Assembly: GCA_963756365.1 (NCBI GenBank)
Contig: CAVWNF010000003.1
Location: forward strand, 1,178,001-1,242,000
DNA: 64,000 nucleotides
Origin: WHTI01 sp963756365
GTDB lineage: Bacteria; Actinomycetota; CADDZG01; WHSQ01
Reading direction: 5' to 3'
Each line of letters begins with the position of its first letter. The first letter of the stretch is position 1. A model generated the notes under the pieces. The model saw only the letters and a program-made list of their open reading frames with translations, ran no database searches and was not told the origin of the DNA. Shown here one piece after another: positions 25,690 through 34,294 of the stretch. A program made the position numbers and the translations under genes.

Positions 25690-26524
25690 GATCGAGGTTC
25701 TGAAGCGGGATCTCGAAAAGGAGGTCGTGGGCCGGCGGATCAAGGACGCCGAGATCAGACCCGGGACCAATGCGATGAAGATCGTCGCCCGACATGGACG
25801 ACGCAAAGAGTTCCAAGACCTGCTCGAAGGCGCCAAGATCGAGGGCGTTCAGCGAGCTGGCCGGCGCCTCCTTCTCGAACTCGACAATGACCACACCATG
25901 GTCGTTCATCTCGGGACGGCGGGACTGATCTTGAAGACAAGCGCCACCGAGGAGATCGCTCCCCACACCCACATCGTCATCGAGTGGACGATCGGTGGAC
26001 ATCTACGGCTGCTGGACCCCGATAAAGCATCGGACGTCTACGTGTGTCCGACCGACGATCTCCCCGGCCTTAAGGAACTCCATACCGATGCGATCGATCC
26101 TCTCGATCCTCAGAACCCCCTCACGTGGCAGCACTTCTCAGCCTTGCTCGATGACCGAGCCGAGGAGATGAAGAAGCTCATGATGGATGAGAACTTCATC
26201 CTCGGGCTGGGGGACATCTACTCGGACGAGATCCTTTGGACAGCGGCCCTCAGATTCGATCGGCGCTCGAACAACCTCTCATCGCAGGATGTGCGTCGGC
26301 TCTACCGGGCGCTCGTCGAGATCTTGATGGAAGCGATCAAGGCGCGTGGGACAACGTGGGGGCCGGACGGCTTCCGCGACCTCCACGGTGACGAGGGAAC
26401 CTTCCAGAACGAACTGAAGGTTTTCGAGCGGGACGGGCAGCCTTGCCGTCGCTGCCGGAATCCCCTCGACAAGGCCAAGGTCGGCTCGAAGTACACGTAT
26501 TTCTGTCCGCAGTGCCAGGTCTGA
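25673..26524 (+). CDS. Fpg/Nei-family DNA glycosylase, divergent
   Basis: ATG 25673 places the catalytic Pro2-Glu3 (MPELPEIEVLKRDL) correctly. The 283 residues end in the family zinc finger PCRRCRNPL...YFCPQCQV (C-x2-C-x16-C-x2-C), so the fold is certain. Several residues that define 8-oxoguanine-specific Fpg differ: the AKYLLL lysine is Arg (GRRLLLEL), the DPRRFG loop is LLDPDKASDVYV, and the GVGNIYASE asparagine is Asp (GLGDIYSDEILW). It probably still acts as a DNA glycosylase/lyase, but on what lesion is open. It lies between rnc and the acylphosphatase-like gene, the normal place of fpg/mutM in this phylum. Confidence 0.85.
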   Translation: MPELPEIEVLKRDLEKEVVGRRIKDAEIRPGTNAMKIVARHGRRKEFQDLLEGAKIEGVQRAGRRLLLELDNDHTMVVHLGTAGLILKTSATEEIAPHTHIVIEWTIGGHLRLLDPDKASDVYVCPTDDLPGLKELHTDAIDPLDPQNPLTWQHFSALLDDRAEEMKKLMMDENFILGLGDIYSDEILWTAALRFDRRSNNLSSQDVRRLYRALVEILMEAIKARGTTWGPDGFRDLHGDEGTFQNELKVFERDGQPCRRCRNPLDKAKVGSKYTYFCPQCQV

Positions 26525-26569
26525 GGATGGACCTGGAGACGTATCAGATGACGCCAAGGAGGGTCAGAG

Positions 26570-26848
26570 GTGGAAGATAGGACCCGGGTGCACGTCTTCG
26601 TTAACGGAGACCTACCCCTACAAGAGTTCTGCGACGCGATCGCCAAGAAGGCGGACGAGCAGGATGTGACCGGATGGGTCAAGGCCCTTAACGACGGTCG
26701 GATCGAGGCCGTGCTCGAAGGGCCGCGCGACGAGGTCTATCGCGTCGTGGGGCTGTGCCGCGCCGGTCCTAAGGGAGCCAAGGTCGACGGCGTCCAGGTG
26801 GATCGCGAGCCCCCGAAGAACGAGAAAACGTTCAAGATCAAGAAATAA
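26570..26848 (+). CDS. Acylphosphatase-fold protein lacking catalytic residues
   Basis: A GTG start follows AGGAGGG by seven bases. The 92 residues align along the acylphosphatase fold (RVHVFVNGDLPLQEFCDAI, VTGWVKALNDGRIEAVLEGP, VVGLCRAGPKGAKVDGVQVD). The catalytic Arg in the usual GVGFR loop is replaced (LQEFC), and the catalytic Asn of VRNxxDG is Ala (VKALNDG). Hydrolysis of acyl phosphates is therefore unlikely. acyP precedes smc in many Actinomycetota, so this looks like an old resident gene that changed function, perhaps to binding. Confidence 0.8.
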   Translation: MEDRTRVHVFVNGDLPLQEFCDAIAKKADEQDVTGWVKALNDGRIEAVLEGPRDEVYRVVGLCRAGPKGAKVDGVQVDREPPKNEKTFKIKK

Positions 26849-26927
26849 ACCTCAGACGCAACGGGCGTCCGCGGAACCGTTCAGGATTGCCGCGGACTGC
26901 TCGGATGTGGCTGCTAGGTTGCTGCTT

Positions 26928-29900
26928 ATGTACGTAAAGGCCCTAAAGATCGCCGGGTTCAAGTCGTTCGCGGATGCGACGATCCTCGAGTTCACGCCCG
27001 GCGTGAACGTCGTTGTGGGCCCTAATGGGTCGGGGAAGTCGAACATCGCGGACGCCCTCACCTGGGTACTCGGCTCACAAGCGCCATCGAGCCTCCGCGG
27101 CGCTTCGATGGAGGATGTGATCTTCGCCGGCTCTGATGGGCGCTCTCGTCTGGGGCTCGCTCAGGTCGAACTGACCCTGGACAACACCTCCAGGATCCTC
27201 CCTTTGGACCTCAATGAGGTAACCCTCACCCGTCTGACCGACCGGAGCGGAACGTCCGAGTACCGGATCAACGGGGCCCCATGCCGCCTACTCGATGTCG
27301 CCGAACTGTTGTCGGACACTGGGATCGGTCGCAGCATCCACACGGTCGTGAGCCAGGGGCAACTCGACGCGGTCTTGCAGGCCCGACCCGAGGATCGCCG
27401 CTCGTTCATCGAAGAAGCTGCCCAGGTAGGCAAGTTCCGTCGGCGCAAGGACCGTTCACTTCGCAAGATGGAGCGGGTGGACGAGAACCTCACTCGCCTG
27501 AATGACGTTCTCGTCGAGCTCCGACGCGCGATCCGACCTCTGAAGAGGCAAGCCAAGACCGCCTCCATATACAGCGAGTTGGTCTCCGAGCACCGGTCTC
27601 TGAAACAGCGTTTGGCGGCGACAGAGGTGGTCCGGTTGGGCGCCATCGATCCCGCCTTCGATCCGGCCGAGGAACAGAAGAAGCTCCAGCTTCTCACCGA
27701 CGAGCTCGAGAGCGTGAGGGCTCGACTGGCAGGGGCGACCGACGAGCGCACCTCGCTCATAGCGACCGCCGAGGAGGCACGGGCTAGACACGAACGGGGC
27801 GGCCGAGCGGGCGACCGTCTCGCAGCGCTTGCCCGTCTCGCCGCAGAACGCTCCGAGACGATCTCGGCTCGGCTCGCCGCTGAGACTGAGGAGGGATACA
27901 GGGAGCGCATCAGGCTCCTCGATGCTGACCGCGTCAGGTTCTCCGCGAAGACATCGGAGCTGGAACGTGAGGCGGGGAGTGCTCGAACGGTTGCCGACGA
28001 GGCGGCCGCGTCCCTAGAGCGGGCCAGAGCTGCTGTGATCGAAGCGGAGACCCGGCTCGCCACGGCACGTTCGGCTCACACCTCAGCGGCTCAGACCCTC
28101 GTACGAGCGGAAGGAAGCGAAGCCGCTGGCAGGGCAACTATCGGTTCGATCGAAGCCCGCATAGCTGCCGTGATCGAGCGCCGCGCTACAGCGGGACGCG
28201 AGCTCGCCGCAGACGAAGCCGCCTTGAGCAAGGCGGAGGATGAGGTGCGCTCGCTCGAAGCCGAACTCGATAGGAAGACCGAAACCGCGGCCGAAGCAGA
28301 GACCCGCCTTGAAGCAGCGCGCGAGCGCGCAGAGATGCTCAAGGAGGCAGTGGGGGCGAACCACGCGGACCGAGCCGCCGCCGAGGCACGACTAACCGCC
28401 CTCGAAGAGGTTTCCGATCTGGTTGCCGACCTCCCAGGCGCGAGCGATCGTCTCCAGCCTTTGATCGCAGATGCGCGCGAACGAGCCAAGGTCGCGGGTG
28501 CATCAGAAGGAGAAGCTCTCAGGATCCTCGCGGAAGCCGACGACGAGGGTGAGCGGTGTTGGCAAGAGGTTTCCGCCGACGACGAAGAGCTCCGTCGACT
28601 CGACGCGCTCATGTCTGGAGCTGCGGAACGGCTCGGAGGTCTTAGGCGCAGGCGCGAGAAGCGCGAGGTCGAGCTAGCGGCGTTCGACGAGGAGCTCTCA
28701 AGGGTCAAAGAGGAATTGGCTGCAGCCGAGCGAGCCTCCACCGAAGAGCGAGCATCCCTTCCGGAACGCAGGGCAGCACTCGACGAAGCAGCGCACACAC
28801 AGGCTGCTGCCGAAGAGCTTGTCCGCGAGATGAGCTCGGCCCTTTCAGGCGCAACATCGGCCTCGAATCAGTCACTGCTCGAGGCCAGATCGCACGAGGA
28901 ACGGGCGCTGGCGTCGCGGCTGCGCTTGGAGGAAGCAGAAGCGGGGATCGCCGATGCCGAAGCTGCCCTCGCTGGGCTCGAGAACCTCCGTGCCGATCTC
29001 AGGTCGGCGAAAGAGCGATGCGACGCGATCGCCTCCCTGGCACGGGAGGGCGTTGCTCGTGGGTCGTCGTGGACCCAACGATTCGAAGATGCCGCACTCG
29101 CCGCCCGCGCTGCATCTGAGGAGGGTGACCGCAAGCTCAACGAGCTCGTATCTCGGGAACGCGAACTCTCTGGCGCGTTAGAGACCGCAGGCCGTAAGCG
29201 CAACGAGGCCGAGATCAGGAGAGCGCAGAACGACGCGCGCATCCAGGCGATCGGTGAACGTGCGATGGACGACTGGGGACTGAACGTTGATGACCTCAGT
29301 CGCATCGACACCCTTGCTGCGGAGGCAGAGGTCGACGCAGCCCAGCGCGTGGAGAAACTCGACAAGGAGATGCGCCGGCTGGGAGCGATCAATCCCCGCG
29401 CCGCCGAGGAGTACACGGAACTCGCCGAGCGCGAGACCTTCCTCGAGGATCAGATCGAGGACCTGAAGTCTTCCCGACGTGACCTGATGCGCGTCGTCCG
29501 CGAGATCGACGAGACCATCGTCGAGGTGTTCGGTCAGGCATACGAAGACGTTGCACGCGAGTTCGAGACCGTGTTCCAGCGTCTGTTCCCCGGCGGCACC
29601 GGACAGCTGAAACTCACCAACCCTGACGACCTATTGAAATCGGGGATCGAGATCGAGGCACGACCACCCGGGAAGAACGTCAAGAAGCTGTCACTCCTAT
29701 CCGGCGGCGAGAGATCGCTGGTAGCACTCGCTTTCCTCTTCGCGATCTTCAGGTCGCGGCCCTCACCCTTCTATCTGCTCGACGAGGTGGAAGCGGCTCT
29801 CGACGACGTCAATCTCCAACGCTTTCTCACCCTCGTTGGCGAACTCGAGAAGAGCGCTCAGATCATGATCGTCACTCACCAGAAGAGGACGATGGAGGCC

Positions 29901-30059
29901 GCCGACGTCCTCTACGGCGTCTCGATGGCGAAGGATGGTGTGAGCCGGGTCGTTGCAAAGAAGCTCTCTGAGGTCGGCGCTATCGGGCAGAACCGAACGG
30001 TCCGGATGCCGGACGCGATCGAGATCGATCTGGGCACCGGCTCCAACCAACCCGCGTAG
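26928..30059 (+). CDS. smc: Chromosome segregation SMC protein, apparently without a hinge domain
   Basis: ATG 26928 starts at the conserved MYVKALKIAGFKSF, giving 1043 residues. The N-terminal head has Walker A VVGPNGSGKSNIADALTWVL and VSQGQLDAVLQARPEDRRSF. The C-terminal head has the signature LSLLSGGERSLVALAFLFAI and Walker B PFYLLDEVEAALDDVNLQRF. Between them is almost continuous coiled coil. The globular hinge expected around the middle (the Gly-rich dimerisation domain of some 120-150 residues) is not recognisable; residues about 485-545 instead read EVSDLVADLPGASDRLQPLI and helical sequence. The frame is uninterrupted. SMC normally compacts and segregates the chromosome with ScpAB, which are not in this window. 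Confidence 0.9.
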   Translation: MYVKALKIAGFKSFADATILEFTPGVNVVVGPNGSGKSNIADALTWVLGSQAPSSLRGASMEDVIFAGSDGRSRLGLAQVELTLDNTSRILPLDLNEVTLTRLTDRSGTSEYRINGAPCRLLDVAELLSDTGIGRSIHTVVSQGQLDAVLQARPEDRRSFIEEAAQVGKFRRRKDRSLRKMERVDENLTRLNDVLVELRRAIRPLKRQAKTASIYSELVSEHRSLKQRLAATEVVRLGAIDPAFDPAEEQKKLQLLTDELESVRARLAGATDERTSLIATAEEARARHERGGRAGDRLAALARLAAERSETISARLAAETEEGYRERIRLLDADRVRFSAKTSELEREAGSARTVADEAAASLERARAAVIEAETRLATARSAHTSAAQTLVRAEGSEAAGRATIGSIEARIAAVIERRATAGRELAADEAALSKAEDEVRSLEAELDRKTETAAEAETRLEAARERAEMLKEAVGANHADRAAAEARLTALEEVSDLVADLPGASDRLQPLIADARERAKVAGASEGEALRILAEADDEGERCWQEVSADDEELRRLDALMSGAAERLGGLRRRREKREVELAAFDEELSRVKEELAAAERASTEERASLPERRAALDEAAHTQAAAEELVREMSSALSGATSASNQSLLEARSHEERALASRLRLEEAEAGIADAEAALAGLENLRADLRSAKERCDAIASLAREGVARGSSWTQRFEDAALAARAASEEGDRKLNELVSRERELSGALETAGRKRNEAEIRRAQNDARIQAIGERAMDDWGLNVDDLSRIDTLAAEAEVDAAQRVEKLDKEMRRLGAINPRAAEEYTELAERETFLEDQIEDLKSSRRDLMRVVREIDETIVEVFGQAYEDVAREFETVFQRLFPGGTGQLKLTNPDDLLKSGIEIEARPPGKNVKKLSLLSGGERSLVALAFLFAIFRSRPSPFYLLDEVEAALDDVNLQRFLTLVGELEKSAQIMIVTHQKRTMEAADVLYGVSMAKDGVSRVVAKKLSEVGAIGQNRTVRMPDAIEIDLGTGSNQPA

Positions 30060-30095
30060 TCATAGCTACCGCAAGCATCATTTAGCCTTGCCGTC

Positions 30096-31253
30096 ATGCC
30101 TGACCTGATAGTCATCATCCTGCTTGCTCTCGTCATCGCCGGAGTCATCGGCGTCGGCGTCCTCCTCACCCGTCGAACCAACCGCGATACGGCTTTCCCG
30201 CGGATAGGGCCGATCGGGGATCGCGACAGCGAGACTCTGGACAAGGAGCCAACGCCACCCGGGAGAACGGCTCCGGGCGGGGGCCACGTCAGACTCATCG
30301 AGTCCTCCCCCGAGGTCGTGGTCGAAGCGCCGCGTCCCGCAGCCGAGCCAGGCTTCGACAGGCCCAGCCTGAAGGACCGACTCAAGAAGAGCCGGAGGTT
30401 CTTAACCGACAGGTTGGTGGACGCGTTCAGGGGAGCACCTGACGAGGAAACCTGGGACGACGTCGAGGCCGCTCTGATCCAAGCCGATATCGGGGCCGAG
30501 GCAGCCACCGAGATCGTCACGCGCCTCCGGGATCTGGCTCGGGAAGAAAAGGTGACGGATCCCGAAGAGGTCAAACGCCTCCTCGGCGAGGAACTCACCA
30601 AGCTCTTCGACCGGGATTCGACGAGAGCACTTTCCTTCTCGGACGACGGCACTACGGTCTGGCTAGTGGTTGGGGTCAACGGAGCTGGTAAGACGACGAC
30701 GATCGGGAAACTCGCTGGAGATCTCGTGAAGCGAGGTCGCACCGTGTCCCTCGCGGCGGCCGATACGTTCCGCGCTGCGGCCGACGAGCAACTCGGGATC
30801 TGGGCGGAGCGCACGGGAGCGCAATTGGTCAAGCACCAGCCGGGCGCCGACCCGGGGGCCGTCGCGTTCGACGCCGCCTCCCATGCAAAGGCGAAGGGTA
30901 TCGACGTCTTGATCGTCGATACCGCGGGCCGACTTCACACGAAAACCCCCCTGATGGATGAACTAGCGAAGGTTCGACGCGTGATCGAGAAGGAACTAGT
31001 CGTCGAGGAGGCGCTCCTGGTCATCGACGCGACCTCGGGGCAGAACGGTCTCGCGCAGGCCAAGCTGTTCGCAGAAGCTGCTGGAGTTACGGGCGTGGTC
31101 CTCACTAAGCTAGACGGCACCGCTAAGGGGGGCATCGTGGTAGCGATCGAACGCCAACTCGGTATCCCCATCAAGTTGATCGGTGTGGGGGAGGGGATCG
31201 ACGACCTCGAACCGTTCGACCCCGAAGAGTTCATCTCCGCGCTGCTGTCGTGA
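30096..31253 (+). CDS. ftsY: Signal recognition particle receptor FtsY
   Basis: A 385-residue protein. An N-terminal membrane helix (LIVIILLALVIAGVIGVGVL) precedes a polar linker and the NG GTPase domain: SLKDRLKKSRRFLTDRL, VVGVNGAGKTTTIGKLAG (G1), DTFRAAADEQLGIWAERTG, IDVLIVDTAGRLHTKTPLMD (G3), VVLTKLDGTAKGGIVVAI (G4) and LIGVGEGIDDLEPFDPEEF. It docks SRP-ribosome complexes at the membrane. The true transmembrane anchor is typical of actinobacterial FtsY. Its stop overlaps the next small gene by GTGA; ffh lies directly beyond. Confidence 0.95.
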   Translation: MPDLIVIILLALVIAGVIGVGVLLTRRTNRDTAFPRIGPIGDRDSETLDKEPTPPGRTAPGGGHVRLIESSPEVVVEAPRPAAEPGFDRPSLKDRLKKSRRFLTDRLVDAFRGAPDEETWDDVEAALIQADIGAEAATEIVTRLRDLAREEKVTDPEEVKRLLGEELTKLFDRDSTRALSFSDDGTTVWLVVGVNGAGKTTTIGKLAGDLVKRGRTVSLAAADTFRAAADEQLGIWAERTGAQLVKHQPGADPGAVAFDAASHAKAKGIDVLIVDTAGRLHTKTPLMDELAKVRRVIEKELVVEEALLVIDATSGQNGLAQAKLFAEAAGVTGVVLTKLDGTAKGGIVVAIERQLGIPIKLIGVGEGIDDLEPFDPEEFISALLS

Positions 31254-31528
31254 GCGAGCAGCGCGGGGGCCGCGAGGAGGACCGGGGTCGCATGATCGCT
31301 CGCGTGGTCACCGTGCTCGTCGGGTACTTCGGGTTCAACGCAGCGAGAACCGACGCGCCGCTAGCCGCCGTCATGTTGTGGGTAGGGATCGTCCTCGTTG
31401 GCTGGTACGGCATCGACCGCTTCTCCGGTTCTAGCCCCGAACCTTCCAGAGCGGCAACGATAGGCGCTGCGATCGGTGCCGTTCTGCTGATCGGTGGCAT
31501 CGCACTCGCCTTGTCATCGATGTCCTGA
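31250..31528 (+). CDS. Small membrane protein between ftsY and ffh
   Basis: A GTG start overlaps the ftsY stop. The 92 residues comprise a charged N-terminus (MSEQRGGREEDRGRMIARVV) and three hydrophobic segments (VVTVLVGYFGFNAART, AAVMLWVGIVLVGWYGI, TIGAAIGAVLLIGGIALAL). I recognise no family. The tight coupling to ftsY and placement before ffh may be chance or may point to a membrane partner of the SRP pathway; the sequence itself gives no further support. Confidence 0.7.
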   Translation: MSEQRGGREEDRGRMIARVVTVLVGYFGFNAARTDAPLAAVMLWVGIVLVGWYGIDRFSGSSPEPSRAATIGAAIGAVLLIGGIALALSSMS

Positions 31529-31547
31529 CGTGGCGTAACGTTCTTCG

Positions 31548-32891
31548 ATGTTCGATTCACTCTCAGGCCGCCTAGACGACATCTTCACCAGGCTGAAGTC
31601 GCGCGGTCGCCTCGATGAGAAGCAGGTTGATGAGGTCCTCCGCGAGATCCGCCTCGCCTTGCTCGAGGCTGATGTCGCCCTGAAGGTCGTGAAGGCCTTC
31701 GTCAAGGACGTCAAGGAGAGGGCAGCAGGGGCTGAGATCCATAAGAGCCTCACCCCGGCCCAGCAGATCATCAAGATCGTCAACCTTGCTCTAGTCGATG
31801 TGCTCGGTGAGAGCAACGTGGGTCTGGTTCCGGTCGATATGCCGCCGAGGGTCATCCTGATCGCCGGGCTCCAGGGATCAGGGAAGACGACTGCGTCAGC
31901 GAAGCTCGCTGCACTCCTCAAGAAGCAGGGTCGCAAGCCACTATTGGCGGCATGTGACCTACGCCGCCCCGCCGCCATCAGGCAGCTGCAGGTTCTCGGA
32001 GAGCAGGCTGGGGTACCCGTGAGCGCCGACTCATCGGGCACGACGGATGCGGTCGCGGTCGCCGCTGCGGCGCTGAAGTTCGCCCGTGATGAAGGATTCA
32101 CCGATCTCATCGTCGACACCGCCGGGCGCATGCACGTCGATCACGAACTGATGGCCGAACTCGGCGCCGTCGAACGGGCGGTCTCGCCGGCTGAAACGCT
32201 CCTCGTCTGCGATGCCATGACGGGCCAGGACGCGGTCAATGTCGCCGAGAGCTTCCTCGAAGAGGTCGAGTTGACCGGCGTGATCCTCACCAAGTTGGAC
32301 GGTGACGCACGCGGTGGGGCTGCGTTGTCTATGGCCCACGTCACACAGAAGCCCATCAAATTCGTTGGGGTTGGCGAGAAACTCACCGACCTCGAGCCCT
32401 TCCATCCGGACCGGATGGCCTCGCGCATCCTCGGCATGGGCGACGTTCTCACTTTGATCGAGAAGGCCGAGGGGGCATTCGACGAAGCCGAAGCCCGCCT
32501 GATGCAGGAGAAGCTGAAGAAGGCGGACTTCACCTTTGAGGATTTCCTGAATCAGCTGCAGCAGATCAAGAAGATGGGGCCGCTGTCGCAGGTTCTCGGG
32601 ATGCTTCCCGGGATGTCGAAGCTCCCCGCCGGCGACGACATGGACGAGCAGCTACCCAAGGTCGAAGCCATGATCAGGTCGATGACGCTCGAGGAACGGA
32701 ACGATCCCAAGGTCATCAACGGCAGCAGGCGGAGGCGGATCGCCGCCGGGTCGGGCACAACTGTCCAACAGGTGAACCAGATCGTGAAACAGTTCGATCA
32801 GGTCCGGAAGATGATGAGATCGATGTCGGGCGGCAAGGGGAAGATGCGTCTGCCTGGTGGGATGAAGCTCCCTCCGGGCATGGGCCTCTGA
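31548..32891 (+). CDS. ffh: Signal recognition particle protein Ffh
   Basis: A full-length Ffh (447 residues). The N domain (MFDSLSGRLDDIFTRLKSRG) is followed by the G domain: IAGLQGSGKTTASAKLAALL, AACDLRRPAAIRQLQVLGEQ, LIVDTAGRMHVDHELMAELG, VILTKLDGDARGGAALSMAH, GEKLTDLEPFHPDRMASRI. The Met-rich M domain begins with FLNQLQQIKKMGPLSQVLGM and ends KMRLPGGMKLPPGMGL. With 4.5S RNA (not found in this window) it captures signal sequences on ribosomes. Confidence 0.96.
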   Translation: MFDSLSGRLDDIFTRLKSRGRLDEKQVDEVLREIRLALLEADVALKVVKAFVKDVKERAAGAEIHKSLTPAQQIIKIVNLALVDVLGESNVGLVPVDMPPRVILIAGLQGSGKTTASAKLAALLKKQGRKPLLAACDLRRPAAIRQLQVLGEQAGVPVSADSSGTTDAVAVAAAALKFARDEGFTDLIVDTAGRMHVDHELMAELGAVERAVSPAETLLVCDAMTGQDAVNVAESFLEEVELTGVILTKLDGDARGGAALSMAHVTQKPIKFVGVGEKLTDLEPFHPDRMASRILGMGDVLTLIEKAEGAFDEAEARLMQEKLKKADFTFEDFLNQLQQIKKMGPLSQVLGMLPGMSKLPAGDDMDEQLPKVEAMIRSMTLEERNDPKVINGSRRRRIAAGSGTTVQQVNQIVKQFDQVRKMMRSMSGGKGKMRLPGGMKLPPGMGL

Positions 32892-32893
32892 CC

Positions 32894-32902
32894 TGCTAAT
32901 AT
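32894..32902 (+). promoter_or_regulatory. Extended -10 promoter candidate for rpsP operon
   Basis: TGC-TAATAT lies just after the ffh stop, about 130 bases upstream of rpsP. It would drive the rpsP-KH-rimM-trmD operon with a long leader. No clear -35 element was identified, as is usual for extended -10 promoters. Confidence 0.5.
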
Positions 32903-33033
32903 CGGGAACCCGCACCGCTGGGGTATCGGCGCGAGCGGATAAGTACTCCAAGGTTCCATCTCGGGTCACCGCTCACGGGGTCCGACAAACGGCGTCCAAC
33001 GATGCCACCGATGCAAGGGGAGTTTAGGAAGTC

Positions 33034-33564
33034 ATGGTCAAGATCAGGTTGATGCGTGTCGGTAAGCGGAAGCAGCCGTCGTACCGCGTCGTGGTTGCCG
33101 ATTCCCGTAGCCCGCGCGACGGCCGGATCATCGAGTCGATCGGGCATTACCACCCCCGCCAGGAGCCCTCACATATCGAGATCAATAATGAGAGAGCACT
33201 CCACTGGCTCCAGAAGGGCGCTCAGCCCTCGAACACCGTTCAGAATCTGCTCAAGATCACCGGCGCGTGGTCGGAGTTCACCGGCGAAGCTCCGCCTCCG
33301 CCACTGGGTGAGGCGCCTAAGCCAGCAAAGAAGGCGGCACCCGTCAAGGTGACTCCAGCCGACTCCGTGTCCGAGGAAGCCGTCGATTCAGAGACCGAAG
33401 AGGGCCTCGAAGCCGGCATGACCCCAGAAGGTGCCGGAACCGTCGAGGAGGCAACTCCCGAAGCGTTGCCGGATGAGCAGCCGACGGCCGCTGATGAGAC
33501 TGCAACTGACGTCGCTGCTGCCGAGGTCGCCCCCGAGGACGACTCCCCCAAGGACGAGGCTTGA
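33034..33564 (+). CDS. rpsP: 30S ribosomal protein S16 with long acidic C-terminal tail
   Basis: Residues 1-80 are a normal bS16 (VKIRLMRVGKRKQPSYRVVV, ADSRSPRDGRIIESIGHYHP, ERALHWLQKGAQPSNTVQNL). Most bS16 proteins stop near residue 80-90; this one runs to 176, adding about 90 residues rich in Ala, Pro, Glu and Asp (for example EAPKPAKKAAPVK, SEEAVDSETEEGLEAG). Some actinobacterial S16 proteins carry similar but shorter tails. The tail is probably disordered and its role is unknown. The KH gene starts at a TTG overlapping the stop. Confidence 0.95.
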   Translation: MVKIRLMRVGKRKQPSYRVVVADSRSPRDGRIIESIGHYHPRQEPSHIEINNERALHWLQKGAQPSNTVQNLLKITGAWSEFTGEAPPPPLGEAPKPAKKAAPVKVTPADSVSEEAVDSETEEGLEAGMTPEGAGTVEEATPEALPDEQPTAADETATDVAAAEVAPEDDSPKDEA

Positions 33565-33794
33565 GCCGCGAGCTGATCCAGTACCTCGGCGGCTGGCTCC
33601 TCGACAACCCTGAGGCGTTGACCGTTGACGAGCTTGAGGGTGACCGCGACCAGATCATCTTCGAGATCTCCGTCGATCCGGAAGACATGGGCAAGATCAT
33701 CGGCAAGCGGGGTCGCATCATCCATGCGATCCGTTCGCTCGCCCGGGTGGCCGCTCAAGGTGAGGGCTCGGTCCTCGTCGAAGTCGTCGACTGA
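33561..33794 (+). CDS. khpA: KH-domain RNA-binding protein (KhpA/YlqC)
   Basis: A TTG start overlaps the rpsP stop (TTGA). The 77 residues are a single KH domain with the GxxG loop in EDMGKIIGKRGRIIHAIRSL. KhpA-type proteins bind RNA, often as a dimer with KhpB, and affect cell size and division in Firmicutes. The rpsP-khpA-rimM-trmD order is conserved widely in Gram-positives. The gene symbol rests on this order and length. Confidence 0.9.
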   Translation: MSRELIQYLGGWLLDNPEALTVDELEGDRDQIIFEISVDPEDMGKIIGKRGRIIHAIRSLARVAAQGEGSVLVEVVD

Positions 33795-33798
33795 CCCC

Positions 33799-34284
33799 AT
33801 GCTCCTCGCCGGCGAGATCGGCAAGCCACATGGCCTGAACGGCGAGGTCTTCGTGCTGCGCATCTCAGACGATCCAGCACGCTTCGATATCGGAGCGACG
33901 CTCACACATGAGGACGGCCGATCGCTCGTCGTAGCCTCCAGCCGACAACACCGGGATCGTTTCCTCGTCGCGTTCGAGGGTCACGATTCACGCCCTGCGG
34001 CCGAATCACTGCGTGGTGCTCTCTATGTCGATGAGGATCAACGACGTGAACTCGCAGAGGGCGAGTTCTGGGTCGAAGACCTCAGGGGGGCGACCGTTCA
34101 TCTCCCGTCGGGCGACAAGATCGGTGTCATCGACGATGTCATCGTGGGTGCTGCCCAGGACCTGCTTAGCGTCTCCACGGAGAGAGGCCCCCGTCTCATC
34201 CCTAACGTCACCGCCATCGTCATCGATGTCGACATCGAGACGAGGCGGGTCACTATCGACCCGCCGATCGGACTGCTCGACTGA
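33799..34284 (+). CDS. rimM: Ribosome maturation factor RimM
   Basis: ATG 33799, four bases after the khpA stop, begins the conserved LLAGEIGKPHGLNGEVFVL. The 161 residues include the N-terminal beta-barrel (to GALYVDEDQRRELAEGEFWV) and the PRC-barrel (EDLRGATVHLPSGDKIGVID, LIPNVTAIVIDVDIETRRVT). It assists assembly of the 30S head around S19. An ORF start further upstream lies within khpA and is rejected. Confidence 0.93.
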   Translation: MLLAGEIGKPHGLNGEVFVLRISDDPARFDIGATLTHEDGRSLVVASSRQHRDRFLVAFEGHDSRPAAESLRGALYVDEDQRRELAEGEFWVEDLRGATVHLPSGDKIGVIDDVIVGAAQDLLSVSTERGPRLIPNVTAIVIDVDIETRRVTIDPPIGLLD

Positions 34285-34294
34285 TGGGGACACC

